Positions 1 to 6,075 of a stretch of DNA of 6,075 nt are shown piece by piece. The first letter of the stretch is position 1, and every line of letters starts with the position of its first letter. The DNA is taken from the NCBI GenBank assembly GCA_020425835.1, contig JAGQRC010000251.1, positions 1 to 6,075 on the forward strand. Reading direction: 5' to 3'. Made by a program: the position numbers and the translations under genes. This DNA is from Planctomycetota bacterium (GTDB lineage: Bacteria; Planctomycetota; UBA8108; UBA1146; JAJFFE01). The notes below the pieces were generated by a model. The model made no database searches. It was not told the origin of the DNA and worked only from the letters and a program-made list of their open reading frames with translations.

Positions 1-903
1 CGATCGGTCGTCGGCCGCCGGGAGCTCGAGATCGACGAGACCTCGGAACGCGCGATGGTACCGGTCGGCGATTCGTCGCCGCACGGAGAGTTCCTTCTCC
101 GCGAGGTCGAGTCCGACGAGGCCGAGACAGGCGAGCAGGTCGGGGAGATTCGCCTTCGTTCCGACCTCGAGGACTTCGTACGGACGCCCGCCCCGGTCCC
201 ACGGCGTTCGATCGATGCCGTGAAGTGCCAGCCGTCGGACGCGGCGCGCGATCCCTGCGTCGTCCGTGGTCAGCATTCCTCCCTCGCCGGTGCAGAGCGT
301 CTTGTTCGCGTAGAACGAGAAGCAGGCGAGCGACGGCGATGCGGCGCTCTCCCGCGGCGTGCCGATGCGTGTCCCCGCATACCGAGTCGGGAACGCGTGG
401 GCCGCATCCTCCACGATCGCGACTTCGAACTCCCGCGCGAGCGCGTCGAATCCTCCCAGATCCGCCGGCGCGCCACCGAAGTGCACGACGACGATCGCCC
501 GCACGCGCTCCCCCGCTCGTCGCAGTTCGAGAAGCCTCGACCGCGTCGCGCTCACGGAGAGTTGCAGGGTGTCCGGTTCGATGTCGGCGAACCGAACGCG
601 GGCGCCTCGTCGGACAACGACCTCGGCGGTCGCCGCGAACGTGTACGGCGTCGTGATGACCGAGTCGCCCTCGCCCACGTCGAGAGCGCACAGCGCGAGC
701 TCGAGGGCGGCCGTGCCGGATGAGACCGCGACGGCGTGAGGGGCGCCCACGGCGCGTGCGAAGCGATCCTCGAACTCGCGAGCGACGGGACCCGTCGTCC
801 ACCAGCCGCTCTCGATGACCGACTGCACGGCGACCCGCATCGCCTCGGTGACCGTAATCCGATGGAAGGGCACCACAGCGAGGTCCGGGTGTTCCACCGT
901 CAC
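1..903 (-). CDS. DegT/DnrJ/EryC1/StrS family PLP-dependent aminotransferase (C-terminus cut by window edge)
   Basis: Reading the minus strand from 903 to base 1 gives 301 open codons with no stop, so the C-terminus lies outside the window. Family members use PLP to transaminate keto-sugars, usually nucleotide-linked, giving amino sugars for O-antigen, capsule or glycoconjugates. Visible signatures, counted from GTG 903, are VPFHR (11-15), the N-terminal SGWWTTGP (32-39), the cofactor-phosphate region SSGTAALELAL (61-71), VEDAAHA with the PLP-ring aspartate D166, and FSFYANKTLCTGEGGM (195-210) with the Schiff-base lysine K201. LALHGIDR (225-232) and NLPDLLACLGL (252-262) are also typical. Family members are about 370-400 residues, so roughly three quarters is present. 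The start is GTG 903, whose GTGA overlaps the methyltransferase stop; GTG 897, 876 and 873 are alternatives, and the frame is also open upstream to GTG 942. No clear Shine-Dalgarno is seen, so translation probably depends on coupling. The family is secure; the sugar substrate cannot be told. Confidence 0.95.
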   Translation of the reverse strand, partial: MTVEHPDLAVVPFHRITVTEAMRVAVQSVIESGWWTTGPVAREFEDRFARAVGAPHAVAVSSGTAALELALCALDVGEGDSVITTPYTFAATAEVVVRRGARVRFADIEPDTLQLSVSATRSRLLELRRAGERVRAIVVVHFGGAPADLGGFDALAREFEVAIVEDAAHAFPTRYAGTRIGTPRESAASPSLACFSFYANKTLCTGEGGMLTTDDAGIARRVRRLALHGIDRTPWDRGGRPYEVLEVGTKANLPDLLACLGLVGLDLAEKELSVRRRIADRYHRAFRGLVDLELPAADDRS

Positions 904-1652
904 GGTCGCACTCGCGTCGTCCGAGTCGGTCGACCGATCCACGCCAAGAGATGAGTCCGCCAGAACGGCACAGTGGCCAAGACGGTGTATCCCCACTCGA
1001 GGAAGGCCGGTGGCATCCTTCGCGCTCGGTGCGGCAGGAAGGTCAGGGTGCGGATCTCCGGCCTCACGTCGGGAAACCACTCGGTGACTTCCGCGGCTCG
1101 AACGGGGGCGACGTCCGGGTTGCGGGGATTCGCACGACGCGTGTCGTAGATCAAGAGACCGCCTCCCGGTCGCGTCACGCGCCACGCCTCGCGAACCATC
1201 GCGCGCCGCAGCTCCGGCTCGAGCACCGATGAGAGCACCGTGGAGAGTTGGACCACCTGGAACGTCGCGTCGTCGAACGGGAGCTCCGAACCGCACCCGA
1301 CGCGAAGGTCCGCCTCCGTCACGCGACGCCGGGCGGCCCCGATCACGTCGGCCCGGAGATCGATCCCCGCCAGACGTCGTGGCTCTGCGCCCCACCGCAC
1401 GAAGTCCACGAGACCATCGCCTCGACCACAACCGACGTCGAGCACATCCTCGAGGGGGCGACAACGATGCCGATCGAGGAGCTTCAGCGTCCACCGCGCG
1501 CGTTGTTGCTGGCGCTGCACGTGTGCGGCGTCCTCGTAACCGAAGTACTCGCCCTGATCGACTCCGAGCGCATCTCGACGCGAGTACGCATCGGCGATCC
1601 GCATCCGCTCCATTCTCCGACGTCGACCGAAAGTCTCTGGCGAACCCATCAC
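900..1652 (-). CDS. Class I SAM-dependent methyltransferase (Methyltransf_11 type), glycan-cluster type
   Basis: The 250-residue product has a Rossmann-fold SAM-binding domain. Motif I is VLDVGCGRGDG (70-80), the acidic residue ending strand beta-2 is D98 in GIDLR, the motif II/III region is ELPFDDATFQVVQLSTVLSS (123-142), and the post-motif RVTRPGGGLLIYD (158-170) follows. The N-terminal block around EYFGYEDAAHVQRQQQR (35-51) and the C-terminal FWRTHLLAWIG (230-240) resemble, from memory, methyltransferases found beside glycosyltransferases in exopolysaccharide clusters. It probably methylates a sugar or a lipid-linked glycan intermediate in the cytoplasm; this is inference from context. The start is GTG 1652, which overlaps the upstream glycosyltransferase stop as GTGA and is served by a strong Shine-Dalgarno. 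The next codon, ATG 1649, is an alternative. Its own stop overlaps the aminotransferase GTG in the same way. Confidence 0.92.
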   Translation of the reverse strand: MMGSPETFGRRRRMERMRIADAYSRRDALGVDQGEYFGYEDAAHVQRQQQRARWTLKLLDRHRCRPLEDVLDVGCGRGDGLVDFVRWGAEPRRLAGIDLRADVIGAARRRVTEADLRVGCGSELPFDDATFQVVQLSTVLSSVLEPELRRAMVREAWRVTRPGGGLLIYDTRRANPRNPDVAPVRAAEVTEWFPDVRPEIRTLTFLPHRARRMPPAFLEWGYTVLATVPFWRTHLLAWIGRPTRTTRVRP

Positions 1653-2926
1653 GACGCGTCACCTCCCCGCGCGAGTGTGGAGATCGAAGTCGGCGACGCT
1701 CGATCGATCGGGATGCCGGCCGCTCGCAACAGGTGATCGTAGAGGGAAAGGTGCCGGTCGGCGATGACGGCGAGGTCGAAGAACCGGTGGGCGCGCTCTC
1801 GCGCACGCTCGGCGAAGGCGAGCGCGGTGGCTCGGCGGGTCAGCACGGTGTCCAAGGCGTCGGCCAGGGCCTCCCGATCGCCGGGCGGAATCTGCCACCC
1901 GGCCCGCCCCCGATCGACGACCTCGCGGCAACCCGGCGTGTCGGTCGTGACGATCGGGCAGCCGGCAAACGCAGCCTCGATCAACACGCGGGGAATCCCT
2001 TCGCGATAGCGTGTCGGGAGGACGATCGCGTCGGCGATCGCGAGATATCGATCGACGAGATCCGTTCGTCCCGGACAGATCGCCCGACGTCGGACGGCCT
2101 CGGCCTCGCTCTCGTCGAGGGAGTCCGGCCCGCCGTCGGGCTCGCCGAGCGCCAACCACACCACGCCGGGGTGTCGGATCCGCACGCGGTCCACCGCGTG
2201 GGCGAGATCGAGGATCCCCTTGGCGTGGATCCAACGACCGACGTAGAGCAGGATCGGCCCGTCGAGCGCTCCCGCAACGATGCCCAGTTCGGCGAGCGCG
2301 CGACGACGAGATTCGGCATCCGTGAGGCGCGTCCGATCGTACCGAGCCGGATCGACGCCGGACCCGTCGATCACGCTCGAGCGCCCCGCCGGCACGATCC
2401 CCCGCTCGACGAGCAACGCGCGATCATCTCGATTCTGGAACACGGTCCAGCTCGACAGGTCGCTCGCGACGAACTGAAGTCGGTCGAACAAGAAACGGCG
2501 TCGACGCACGCGTGCGGACGACGAGGCGTACAGCCCGCCGAGGCCGGGAAGCGTCCCGACGATCGCCGGAACGCCGGCGAACCGCGACGCGAGGCGAGCG
2601 AAGATGGCGGGCTTCGTGTCGAAGCAGTGAACGAGGTCGACGGGGTCTCGACGCAGGAGCCCCGCGAGATGCCGCGCGGCTCGGAGGTCGGCACCGAGGT
2701 CGAAGCCGCGCGGGAGCGGGTAGTGATCGTATCGAAGGCCCGCCGCGCTGAAGCGCGCGGCCAGCGACGGCTCGCTCCCGATCCCTCGGAACCGGTAGCG
2801 ATGACGCAGTCGATCGATCAACGGAATCCGAGCATCCACATCGGGACCGCCGACGATGGCGACGCGGGGACGAGCCTCCCCCTCGGAACCGGCGGCGTCA
2901 ACCGAGCGAGCGTCGCTCCAGCTCAT
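1649..2926 (-). CDS. GT4-family (GT-B fold) glycosyltransferase
   Basis: From ATG 2926 the product is 425 residues, normal for the GT4 family of retaining GT-B enzymes that move a sugar from a nucleotide donor to a glycan or lipid-linked acceptor. The N-terminal acceptor domain begins PRVAIVGGPDVDARIPL (20-36) and includes LVHCFDTKPAIFARLAS (98-114). The donor domain shows IDGSGVDPARY (186-196), LLYVGRWIHAKGI (226-238), with the usual Gly-Arg and Lys donor-phosphate contacts, and YREGIPRVLIEA (307-318), carrying the EX7E pair E309 and E317, followed by GCPIVTTDTPGCREVV (322-337). No signal peptide or membrane segment is evident. The frame is open upstream to ATG 3028, but those extra 34 residues look like shadow translation of the preceding gene, so ATG 2926 is chosen. 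That leaves a 29-base overlap with the upstream gene and no clear Shine-Dalgarno. Its stop overlaps the methyltransferase start. Donor and acceptor are unknown. Confidence 0.92.
   Translation of the reverse strand: MSWSDARSVDAAGSEGEARPRVAIVGGPDVDARIPLIDRLRHRYRFRGIGSEPSLAARFSAAGLRYDHYPLPRGFDLGADLRAARHLAGLLRRDPVDLVHCFDTKPAIFARLASRFAGVPAIVGTLPGLGGLYASSSARVRRRRFLFDRLQFVASDLSSWTVFQNRDDRALLVERGIVPAGRSSVIDGSGVDPARYDRTRLTDAESRRRALAELGIVAGALDGPILLYVGRWIHAKGILDLAHAVDRVRIRHPGVVWLALGEPDGGPDSLDESEAEAVRRRAICPGRTDLVDRYLAIADAIVLPTRYREGIPRVLIEAAFAGCPIVTTDTPGCREVVDRGRAGWQIPPGDREALADALDTVLTRRATALAFAERARERAHRFFDLAVIADRHLSLYDHLLRAAGIPIDRASPTSISTLARGGDAS
1659..1668 (-). promoter_or_regulatory. Strong Shine-Dalgarno for the methyltransferase, inside the glycosyltransferase 3' end
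   Basis: On the minus strand bases 1668-1659 read GGGGAGGTGA. Eight of these, GGAGGTGA, match the complement of the canonical 16S rRNA 3' tail. The GGAGG core ends nine bases before GTG 1652 and twelve before ATG 1649, which favours the GTG. The site encodes the last residues of the glycosyltransferase, so the methyltransferase can be initiated independently as well as by coupling. The other operon junctions lack a comparable site. Confidence 0.75.
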
Positions 2927-3706
2927 GGCGCAACCGTTCGACCTGGCTGACGATGGCCTCGCGATCGGTTCTCCACGCGAAGTGCTCCCCCTCACCGCCG
3001 TACTCGAGCACCACCACCGACGGGGCACGCCAGCGTCCGTCCGCGATGCGATCGAGCGCCCCCTGCACGATACTCCAGTCGGCGTCCGCCAACGGCATGC
3101 TGTCGCGGAGGCGTCCCTCGTCGTCCGGCGCGATACCGGCGACGTGCAACTCGACGATCCGACGACACGGGTAGTGATCGAGCAGATCCCAAGGATCGCA
3201 CTCGAGCTCCATCGCCGCCAGCCGCACGTGCGCCAGGTCCAGGATGAACCCGATCTCGTGCTCCTCGACGATCCGCGAGAGCGCCACGGGGTCGATCGCC
3301 ACTCGGTCGATCGGATAGTCCGACCGACGCTCCCATGGGACGTTCTCGACCGCGAGCCGACGACGGGAGTAGCGTCGCACCAACTCTTCGAGCTCGGTCC
3401 CCGCTCGCGCCAAAGCGAGGCATCGCCGCTCGTCGAGGCTCTCGACCTCCGCCAACGACGAGGCGGTCGGTGCGAAGTGGAGGTTCAGCCAGTTCGTGGC
3501 GCCGACTCGCGAGTAGGTCGCCCACTCGTTGAGACGATGCTCATCCAAATCCCCGTCGCCGATCCACAGGTTGCCGTGGACGAAGACCGGCCGGACGCTC
3601 TCCGCCGAGACGATCAGATCGTTGGACGCGGGGCACTTGAAGAGATCGATGGCGACCTGTTTGAATAGTTGAGCGCGAGACGAAGAGGAACGGAAGAGAT
3701 GGCCAT
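2898..3706 (-). CDS. TIM-barrel protein of the DUF692/MNIO or xylose-isomerase-like type, N-terminus apparently frameshifted
   Basis: The conserved body is 252 residues read from 3656 to 2898. It has an alpha/beta barrel pattern with metal-ligand-type residues at strand ends: H27 (VFVHGN), H60 (LNLHFA), E104 (AVENVPW), D140 and H143 (FILDLAHV), H171 (ELHVAG), D185 and W194 (DSMPLADADW), and E218 (VVLEYGG). The run from the D-x-x-H segment through DP..LLDHYP..RIVELHVAG closely follows the DUF692 layout, with H143 where DUF692 proteins usually have Asn; D-x-x-H also recalls endonuclease IV. The body frame contains no start codon between ATG 3827 and VAIDLFKCP. The adjoining frame has a good start at ATG 3706, preceded by GAGGGA, and reads MAISSVPLRLALNYSN, a plausible family N-terminus that runs into the body only with a shift near 3657-3668. 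The uninterrupted alternative, ATG 3827 (309 residues), adds about 57 Arg/Ser-rich residues that look non-native. First gene of the operon; substrate unknown. Fold fairly sure, function not. Confidence 0.7.
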
Positions 3707-3863
3707 GCTTCCCTCGTCGGACCTGACGTGAGATCGTGAGAGACGAACTCCATGCGGCCGGACCTTCGGCCGGGTGAAGAGCGCTCGGCGCACACGTTGA
3801 AGATCGGCGGGCAGCAAGCCGGGTCATTCTGCCCGGACTCCCTCGGGAGCGAAAGGGCTCTGG
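3707..3863. promoter_or_regulatory. Divergent intergenic region between the TIM-barrel operon and the ATL gene
   Basis: These 157 bases separate two genes read outward, so promoters for both probably lie here. No convincing -35/-10 pair could be picked by eye on either strand. Next to the genes, the minus strand has GAGGGA at 3715-3710, a likely ribosome site for ATG 3706, and the plus strand has AAAGGG at 3852-3857, a weak ribosome site for ATG 3864. A hairpin-capable repeat lies in the middle. If the TIM-barrel gene really starts at ATG 3827, most of this region is coding instead. Confidence 0.45.
3755..3772. repeat. Short inverted repeat (CGGCCG, 6-base spacer, CGGCCG)
   Basis: CGGCCG at 3755-3760 and again at 3767-3772 are separated by GACCTT. 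They can pair as a six-base stem, and each half is also palindromic on its own. The position, 46 bases upstream of ATG 3706 and 92 bases before ATG 3864, suits an operator or an RNA hairpin. In DNA this rich in GC such a repeat can arise by chance. A second, weaker pair, CCGGG at 3819-3823 and CCCGG at 3832-3836, lies nearby. Confidence 0.3.
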
Positions 3864-4175
3864 ATGGTGAGCAGCAGAGGAACGGGTCCGTTCGCCCGGG
3901 TTCACCACATCGTCCGGTCGATCCCCGCGGGTCGGGTGATGACCTACGGGCAGATCTCCGAGATTCTCGACCGTCGGATCTCCGCGGCCGCGGTCGGCTG
4001 GGCGCTCCGGCAGTGCCCGGACGATGTGCCGTGGCATCGCGTGGTCGCGTCGACCGGACGCTGTTCGGTCGGAGAGCGACAGCTCGCGAGACTCGCCCGA
4101 GAGGGTGTCCATCCGCGGAAGAACGGTTGCATCGATCTCGACGCCCATCGCCATCACCCGCGCTCGGAGGGCTGA
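3864..4175 (+). CDS. Alkyltransferase-like protein (ATL, MGMT DNA-binding-domain fold, no acceptor cysteine)
   Basis: The 103-residue product matches the DNA-binding domain of O6-alkylguanine-DNA alkyltransferases along its length: FARVHHIVRSIPAGRVMTYG (10-29), a helix-turn-helix region through ILDRRISAAAVGWAL (34-48), then VPWHRVV (55-61) and the C-terminal GCIDLDAH (88-95). The active-site PCHR of true alkyltransferases is PWHR here, with W57 in place of the methyl-accepting cysteine. That is the hallmark of ATL proteins, which bind O6-alkylguanine, flip it out and steer it to nucleotide excision repair rather than removing the alkyl group. Y28 aligns with the conserved base-flipping-region tyrosine. 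The usual arginine finger before VG appears to be alanine (A42). Length agrees with the single-domain family. ATG 3864 is chosen, with AAAGGG six bases upstream; GTG 3867 is the next codon. The gene stands alone on the plus strand, divergent from the glycan operon and convergent with the regulator, so no partnership is implied. Confidence 0.93.
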   Translation: MVSSRGTGPFARVHHIVRSIPAGRVMTYGQISEILDRRISAAAVGWALRQCPDDVPWHRVVASTGRCSVGERQLARLAREGVHPRKNGCIDLDAHRHHPRSEG

Positions 4176-4243
4176 TCGTCCGGAAGACCGCGTTTCGCCC
4201 ACACACTTCGACCGCCCGCCGACAGCAGTGCTTCAACGGGCTC

Positions 4244-6075
4244 TCAGGCGTCGATGCCGAAGGCGCGGAGCTTCTGGTAGAGGGTGTCGCGGGCGATGCC
4301 GAGGATCTCCGCGGCTCGCTTCTTGTTGTGGTCGACGGCACGCAGCACTTTGCGGATGTGCTTGGCCTCGGTCTCCGACAACGTCGCGAGCGGGATCGAC
4401 ACGGGATCGCGGCGGCCCTCCTTCGCGATGTCCGCGGGAAGGTCCTGGAGCCGAATCCGTCGCCCCGCCGCGTTGAAGCAGGCGCGCTCGACGGCATTCT
4501 GGAGTTCGCGCACATTGCCCGGCCAACCGTAGGCGAGGAGCGCGCGCTCGGCCGCAGACTCGATCCGAACCTCCGGCGGCAGGAAGGACGCGGCGATCTC
4601 GAGCACGTCTCGGCCGCGTTCGCGCAGCGGTGGGATCTCGACCGTCAGCACCGCGATGCGGAAGTAGAGATCGTCCCGGAACTGCCCCTCCTTGCGTAGG
4701 CGCGACAGATCGCGGTGGGTCGCGGCGACCAGCCGAACGTCGAACGGGACCGGCTTCTCGCTCCCGACCGGCCAGACGCGTCGTTCCTGGAGAACGCGGA
4801 GCAATCGGACCTGCGTGTCGAGCGGCATGTCGCCGATCTCGTCGAGGAACAGCGTTCCCCCATCGGCGAGCTGGAACTTCCCTCGGTGGTCTCGACCCGC
4901 ATCGGTGAAGGCCCCCCGAACGTGACCGAAGAGTTCACTCTCGATCAGGGCGGGATTCGAGAGCGAGCAGTTGAACGCGACGAACGGACCCGAGCTCCGC
5001 GCGGATCGATCGTGGAGGACCCGGGCGAAGAGTTCCTTACCGGTGCCGGTCTCCCCGAGGAGGAGCACGGACGAGTCGCGCTCCGCGGCGCGGACGAGCG
5101 TGTCGAGAACCTCGACCATTGCGGGGCACTGGGCGACGATCTCCGTTCGCCGTCGCATCACTTGTCGAAGCTGGAAGTTCTCTCGCTCCAGCCGATCGCG
5201 CAGATCGCGCTGATCGAGTCCCAGCGCGACGAGATGAGCGACGCCGGTCACGAATCGAAGATCGGACTCGCTGAACGGGTCATCGCCCTCCCCCCGGAGT
5301 CGATCCGCATAGACGAACCCCAGAGCCGTCTCACCGACGATCAGCGGGGCGCAGACGAACGTCGCGATGCCGATCTGGTCGATCGATCGCTCCGCCTCCC
5401 TTCCGAAATCGGCTCGGACGTCCGGAACGATGAGCGCGCACCCCTCGAGCTGGATCGCGTCGAGGATCGTCTGGCTCATGGGGATCGATGGCTCGTCGGC
5501 ATGGGTCCGATCCGACGGCCACGCGTGGACGCGCCCGAGACCTTCGGCGGCGGGATCTCCGACAGCGATGAAGCCGCGACCCGCCGGCAACGCAGGGAAG
5601 ATCAGCTCCGCCACCGACTGGAGCCAATCGGAGTCCGACGGGTCCGAACGAACCAGGAGTTCCGTGAGCGCGTAGAGGGACTCGAGACGACGCTCGGACC
5701 AGCTCCGCGCATCGGCCCAACTGGCGGTGCCGCGCGGATCGATCGAGGTCCACGCGCCCGGATCGTCGACCACCACGCGCACGGTGTCATCGGCCGAGCT
5801 CTCAGCCGTACGGCGCAGGCCGCGAACCGTCACCACTGTGTCGCCGAAGCGGATCACCGAGCCGGGAACGAGATCGCCGGCATCGTCGACCCGCTCGATC
5901 GTGACCGGATTCTTCGGCGCGAGTGGCTCGATCCGTAGACGCTCATCATCCCATTCGATGGCGAGCTGCTGCCGCGAGGCGTGGGGATCGTCGATCACGC
6001 AGTCGCTGTCCGCGTGGCGCCCGAGCACCGTCCGCCCTCGGCGAAGCCGGTACGAAGGGAGTCGGGCCCCACACG
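4244..6075 (-). CDS. Sigma-54-dependent transcriptional activator with FHA, GAF, AAA+ and Fis-type HTH domains (N-terminus cut by window edge)
   Basis: The frame is open to the right edge: the codons before GTG 6028 read ARLPSYRLRRGRT and continue the FHA fold, so the start lies outside. Numbering from GTG 6028, an FHA domain (to about 70, GRHADSD at 3-9) should read phosphothreonine or bind a partner. A GAF-type sensor follows (about 115-272), then a probable coiled coil (274-300). The sigma-54 AAA+ domain (about 300-525) has Walker A GETGTGK (325-331), GAFTDA (372-377), Walker B GTLFLDEIGD (391-400), sensor I VRLVAATHRDL (431-441), FRDDLYFR (450-457) and sensor II GWPGNVREL (501-509). A Fis-type helix-turn-helix closes it: NKKRAAEILGIARDTLYQKL (568-587). 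It would bind upstream enhancers and drive sigma-54 RNA polymerase by ATP hydrolysis, with FHA and GAF replacing a receiver domain. Its targets are unknown, and no clear sigma-54 promoter is visible here. The gene ends 68 bases from the convergent ATL gene. Confidence 0.95.
   Translation of the reverse strand, partial: CGARLPSYRLRRGRTVLGRHADSDCVIDDPHASRQQLAIEWDDERLRIEPLAPKNPVTIERVDDAGDLVPGSVIRFGDTVVTVRGLRRTAESSADDTVRVVVDDPGAWTSIDPRGTASWADARSWSERRLESLYALTELLVRSDPSDSDWLQSVAELIFPALPAGRGFIAVGDPAAEGLGRVHAWPSDRTHADEPSIPMSQTILDAIQLEGCALIVPDVRADFGREAERSIDQIGIATFVCAPLIVGETALGFVYADRLRGEGDDPFSESDLRFVTGVAHLVALGLDQRDLRDRLERENFQLRQVMRRRTEIVAQCPAMVEVLDTLVRAAERDSSVLLLGETGTGKELFARVLHDRSARSSGPFVAFNCSLSNPALIESELFGHVRGAFTDAGRDHRGKFQLADGGTLFLDEIGDMPLDTQVRLLRVLQERRVWPVGSEKPVPFDVRLVAATHRDLSRLRKEGQFRDDLYFRIAVLTVEIPPLRERGRDVLEIAASFLPPEVRIESAAERALLAYGWPGNVRELQNAVERACFNAAGRRIRLQDLPADIAKEGRRDPVSIPLATLSETEAKHIRKVLRAVDHNKKRAAEILGIARDTLYQKLRAFGIDA

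Noticed and set aside
1229..2950. A 573-codon open frame on the plus strand opposite the glycosyltransferase and methyltransferase genes
   Set aside because: It is antisense to two genes with clear family motifs. Its product is Arg/Asp/Pro-rich and shows no recognisable domain, as expected of a shadow frame in high-GC DNA.
3786..3801. Sigma-54-like promoter upstream of the ATL gene (CGGCGCACACGTTGAA)
   Set aside because: The GG element and the spacing to TTG fit, but the essential GC at -12 is GA, so it falls short of the consensus. It would be tempting only because a sigma-54 activator lies nearby.
3707..3863. A RiPP precursor peptide to pair with the DUF692/MNIO-like protein
   Set aside because: No short open frame with a leader/core pattern or Cys-rich core was found next to the gene, and no partner protein of known MNIO systems is present; the other neighbours are sugar enzymes.
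4176..4243. A bidirectional terminator between the convergent ATL and activator genes
   Set aside because: The 68 bases show no clear GC-rich hairpin followed by a T-run on either strand.
3541..4515. A long minus-strand open frame spanning the ATL gene and the intergenic region
   Set aside because: Its translation is a Ser/Arg/Pro-rich shadow overlapping the ATL, the regulator and the TIM-barrel gene, with no recognisable motif.
4715..5938. A 407-codon open frame on the plus strand opposite the sigma-54 activator
   Set aside because: It mirrors the activator coding sequence; the low-complexity charged product has no domain signature, while the opposite strand has all AAA+ motifs.
1..6075. 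Frequent GATCGA/CGATCG words across the window as a possible dispersed repeat
   Set aside because: They occur inside coding frames where GAT/GAC, ATC and CGA/CGG codons are common and have no regular spacing or conserved flanks. A genome-wide word count would be needed to claim enrichment.

Overview
This is a GC-rich, densely coded bacterial window. It holds a minus-strand glycan-biosynthesis type operon, one small divergent plus-strand gene, and a large minus-strand sigma-54 activator gene at the right edge. Overlapping genes with GTG starts, a near-perfect Shine-Dalgarno, and an FHA-GAF-AAA-Fis regulator fit a high-GC Gram-negative-type lineage such as Planctomycetota or Myxococcota. That placement is inference, because no rRNA or other taxonomic marker is present.

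Layout, right to left. (1) 6075-4244, minus: a bacterial enhancer-binding protein with N-terminal FHA, GAF, sigma-54 AAA+ and Fis-type HTH domains. Its start lies beyond the right edge. (2) 4175-3864, plus: an alkyltransferase-like (ATL) protein with the PWHRV signature, convergent with the regulator across a 68-base gap. (3) 3863-3707: a 157-base divergent intergenic region with a short inverted repeat. (4) 3706-1, minus: four tightly packed genes in transcription order. These are a TIM-barrel protein resembling the DUF692/MNIO and endonuclease IV-like fold, a GT4 glycosyltransferase, a class I SAM methyltransferase, and a DegT/DnrJ/EryC1/StrS PLP aminotransferase cut by the left edge.

The last three operon genes are joined by stop/start overlaps (29 bases, then two GTGA overlaps), so they are probably co-translated. 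Together they suggest synthesis and decoration of a surface glycan or glycolipid: the aminotransferase makes an amino sugar, the GT4 enzyme transfers a sugar, and the methyltransferase caps or modifies the product. The role of the TIM-barrel protein is unknown. It keeps an almost complete set of metal-ligand-type residues, but its N-terminus appears to be split by a frameshift near 3657-3668.

Most worth a second look are the apparent frameshift and unusual context of the TIM-barrel gene, the ATL protein that lacks both the acceptor cysteine and the usual arginine finger, and the activator with GAFTDA in place of GAFTGA plus an FHA domain lacking its conserved histidine. No mobile element, CRISPR array, tRNA or rRNA was seen.
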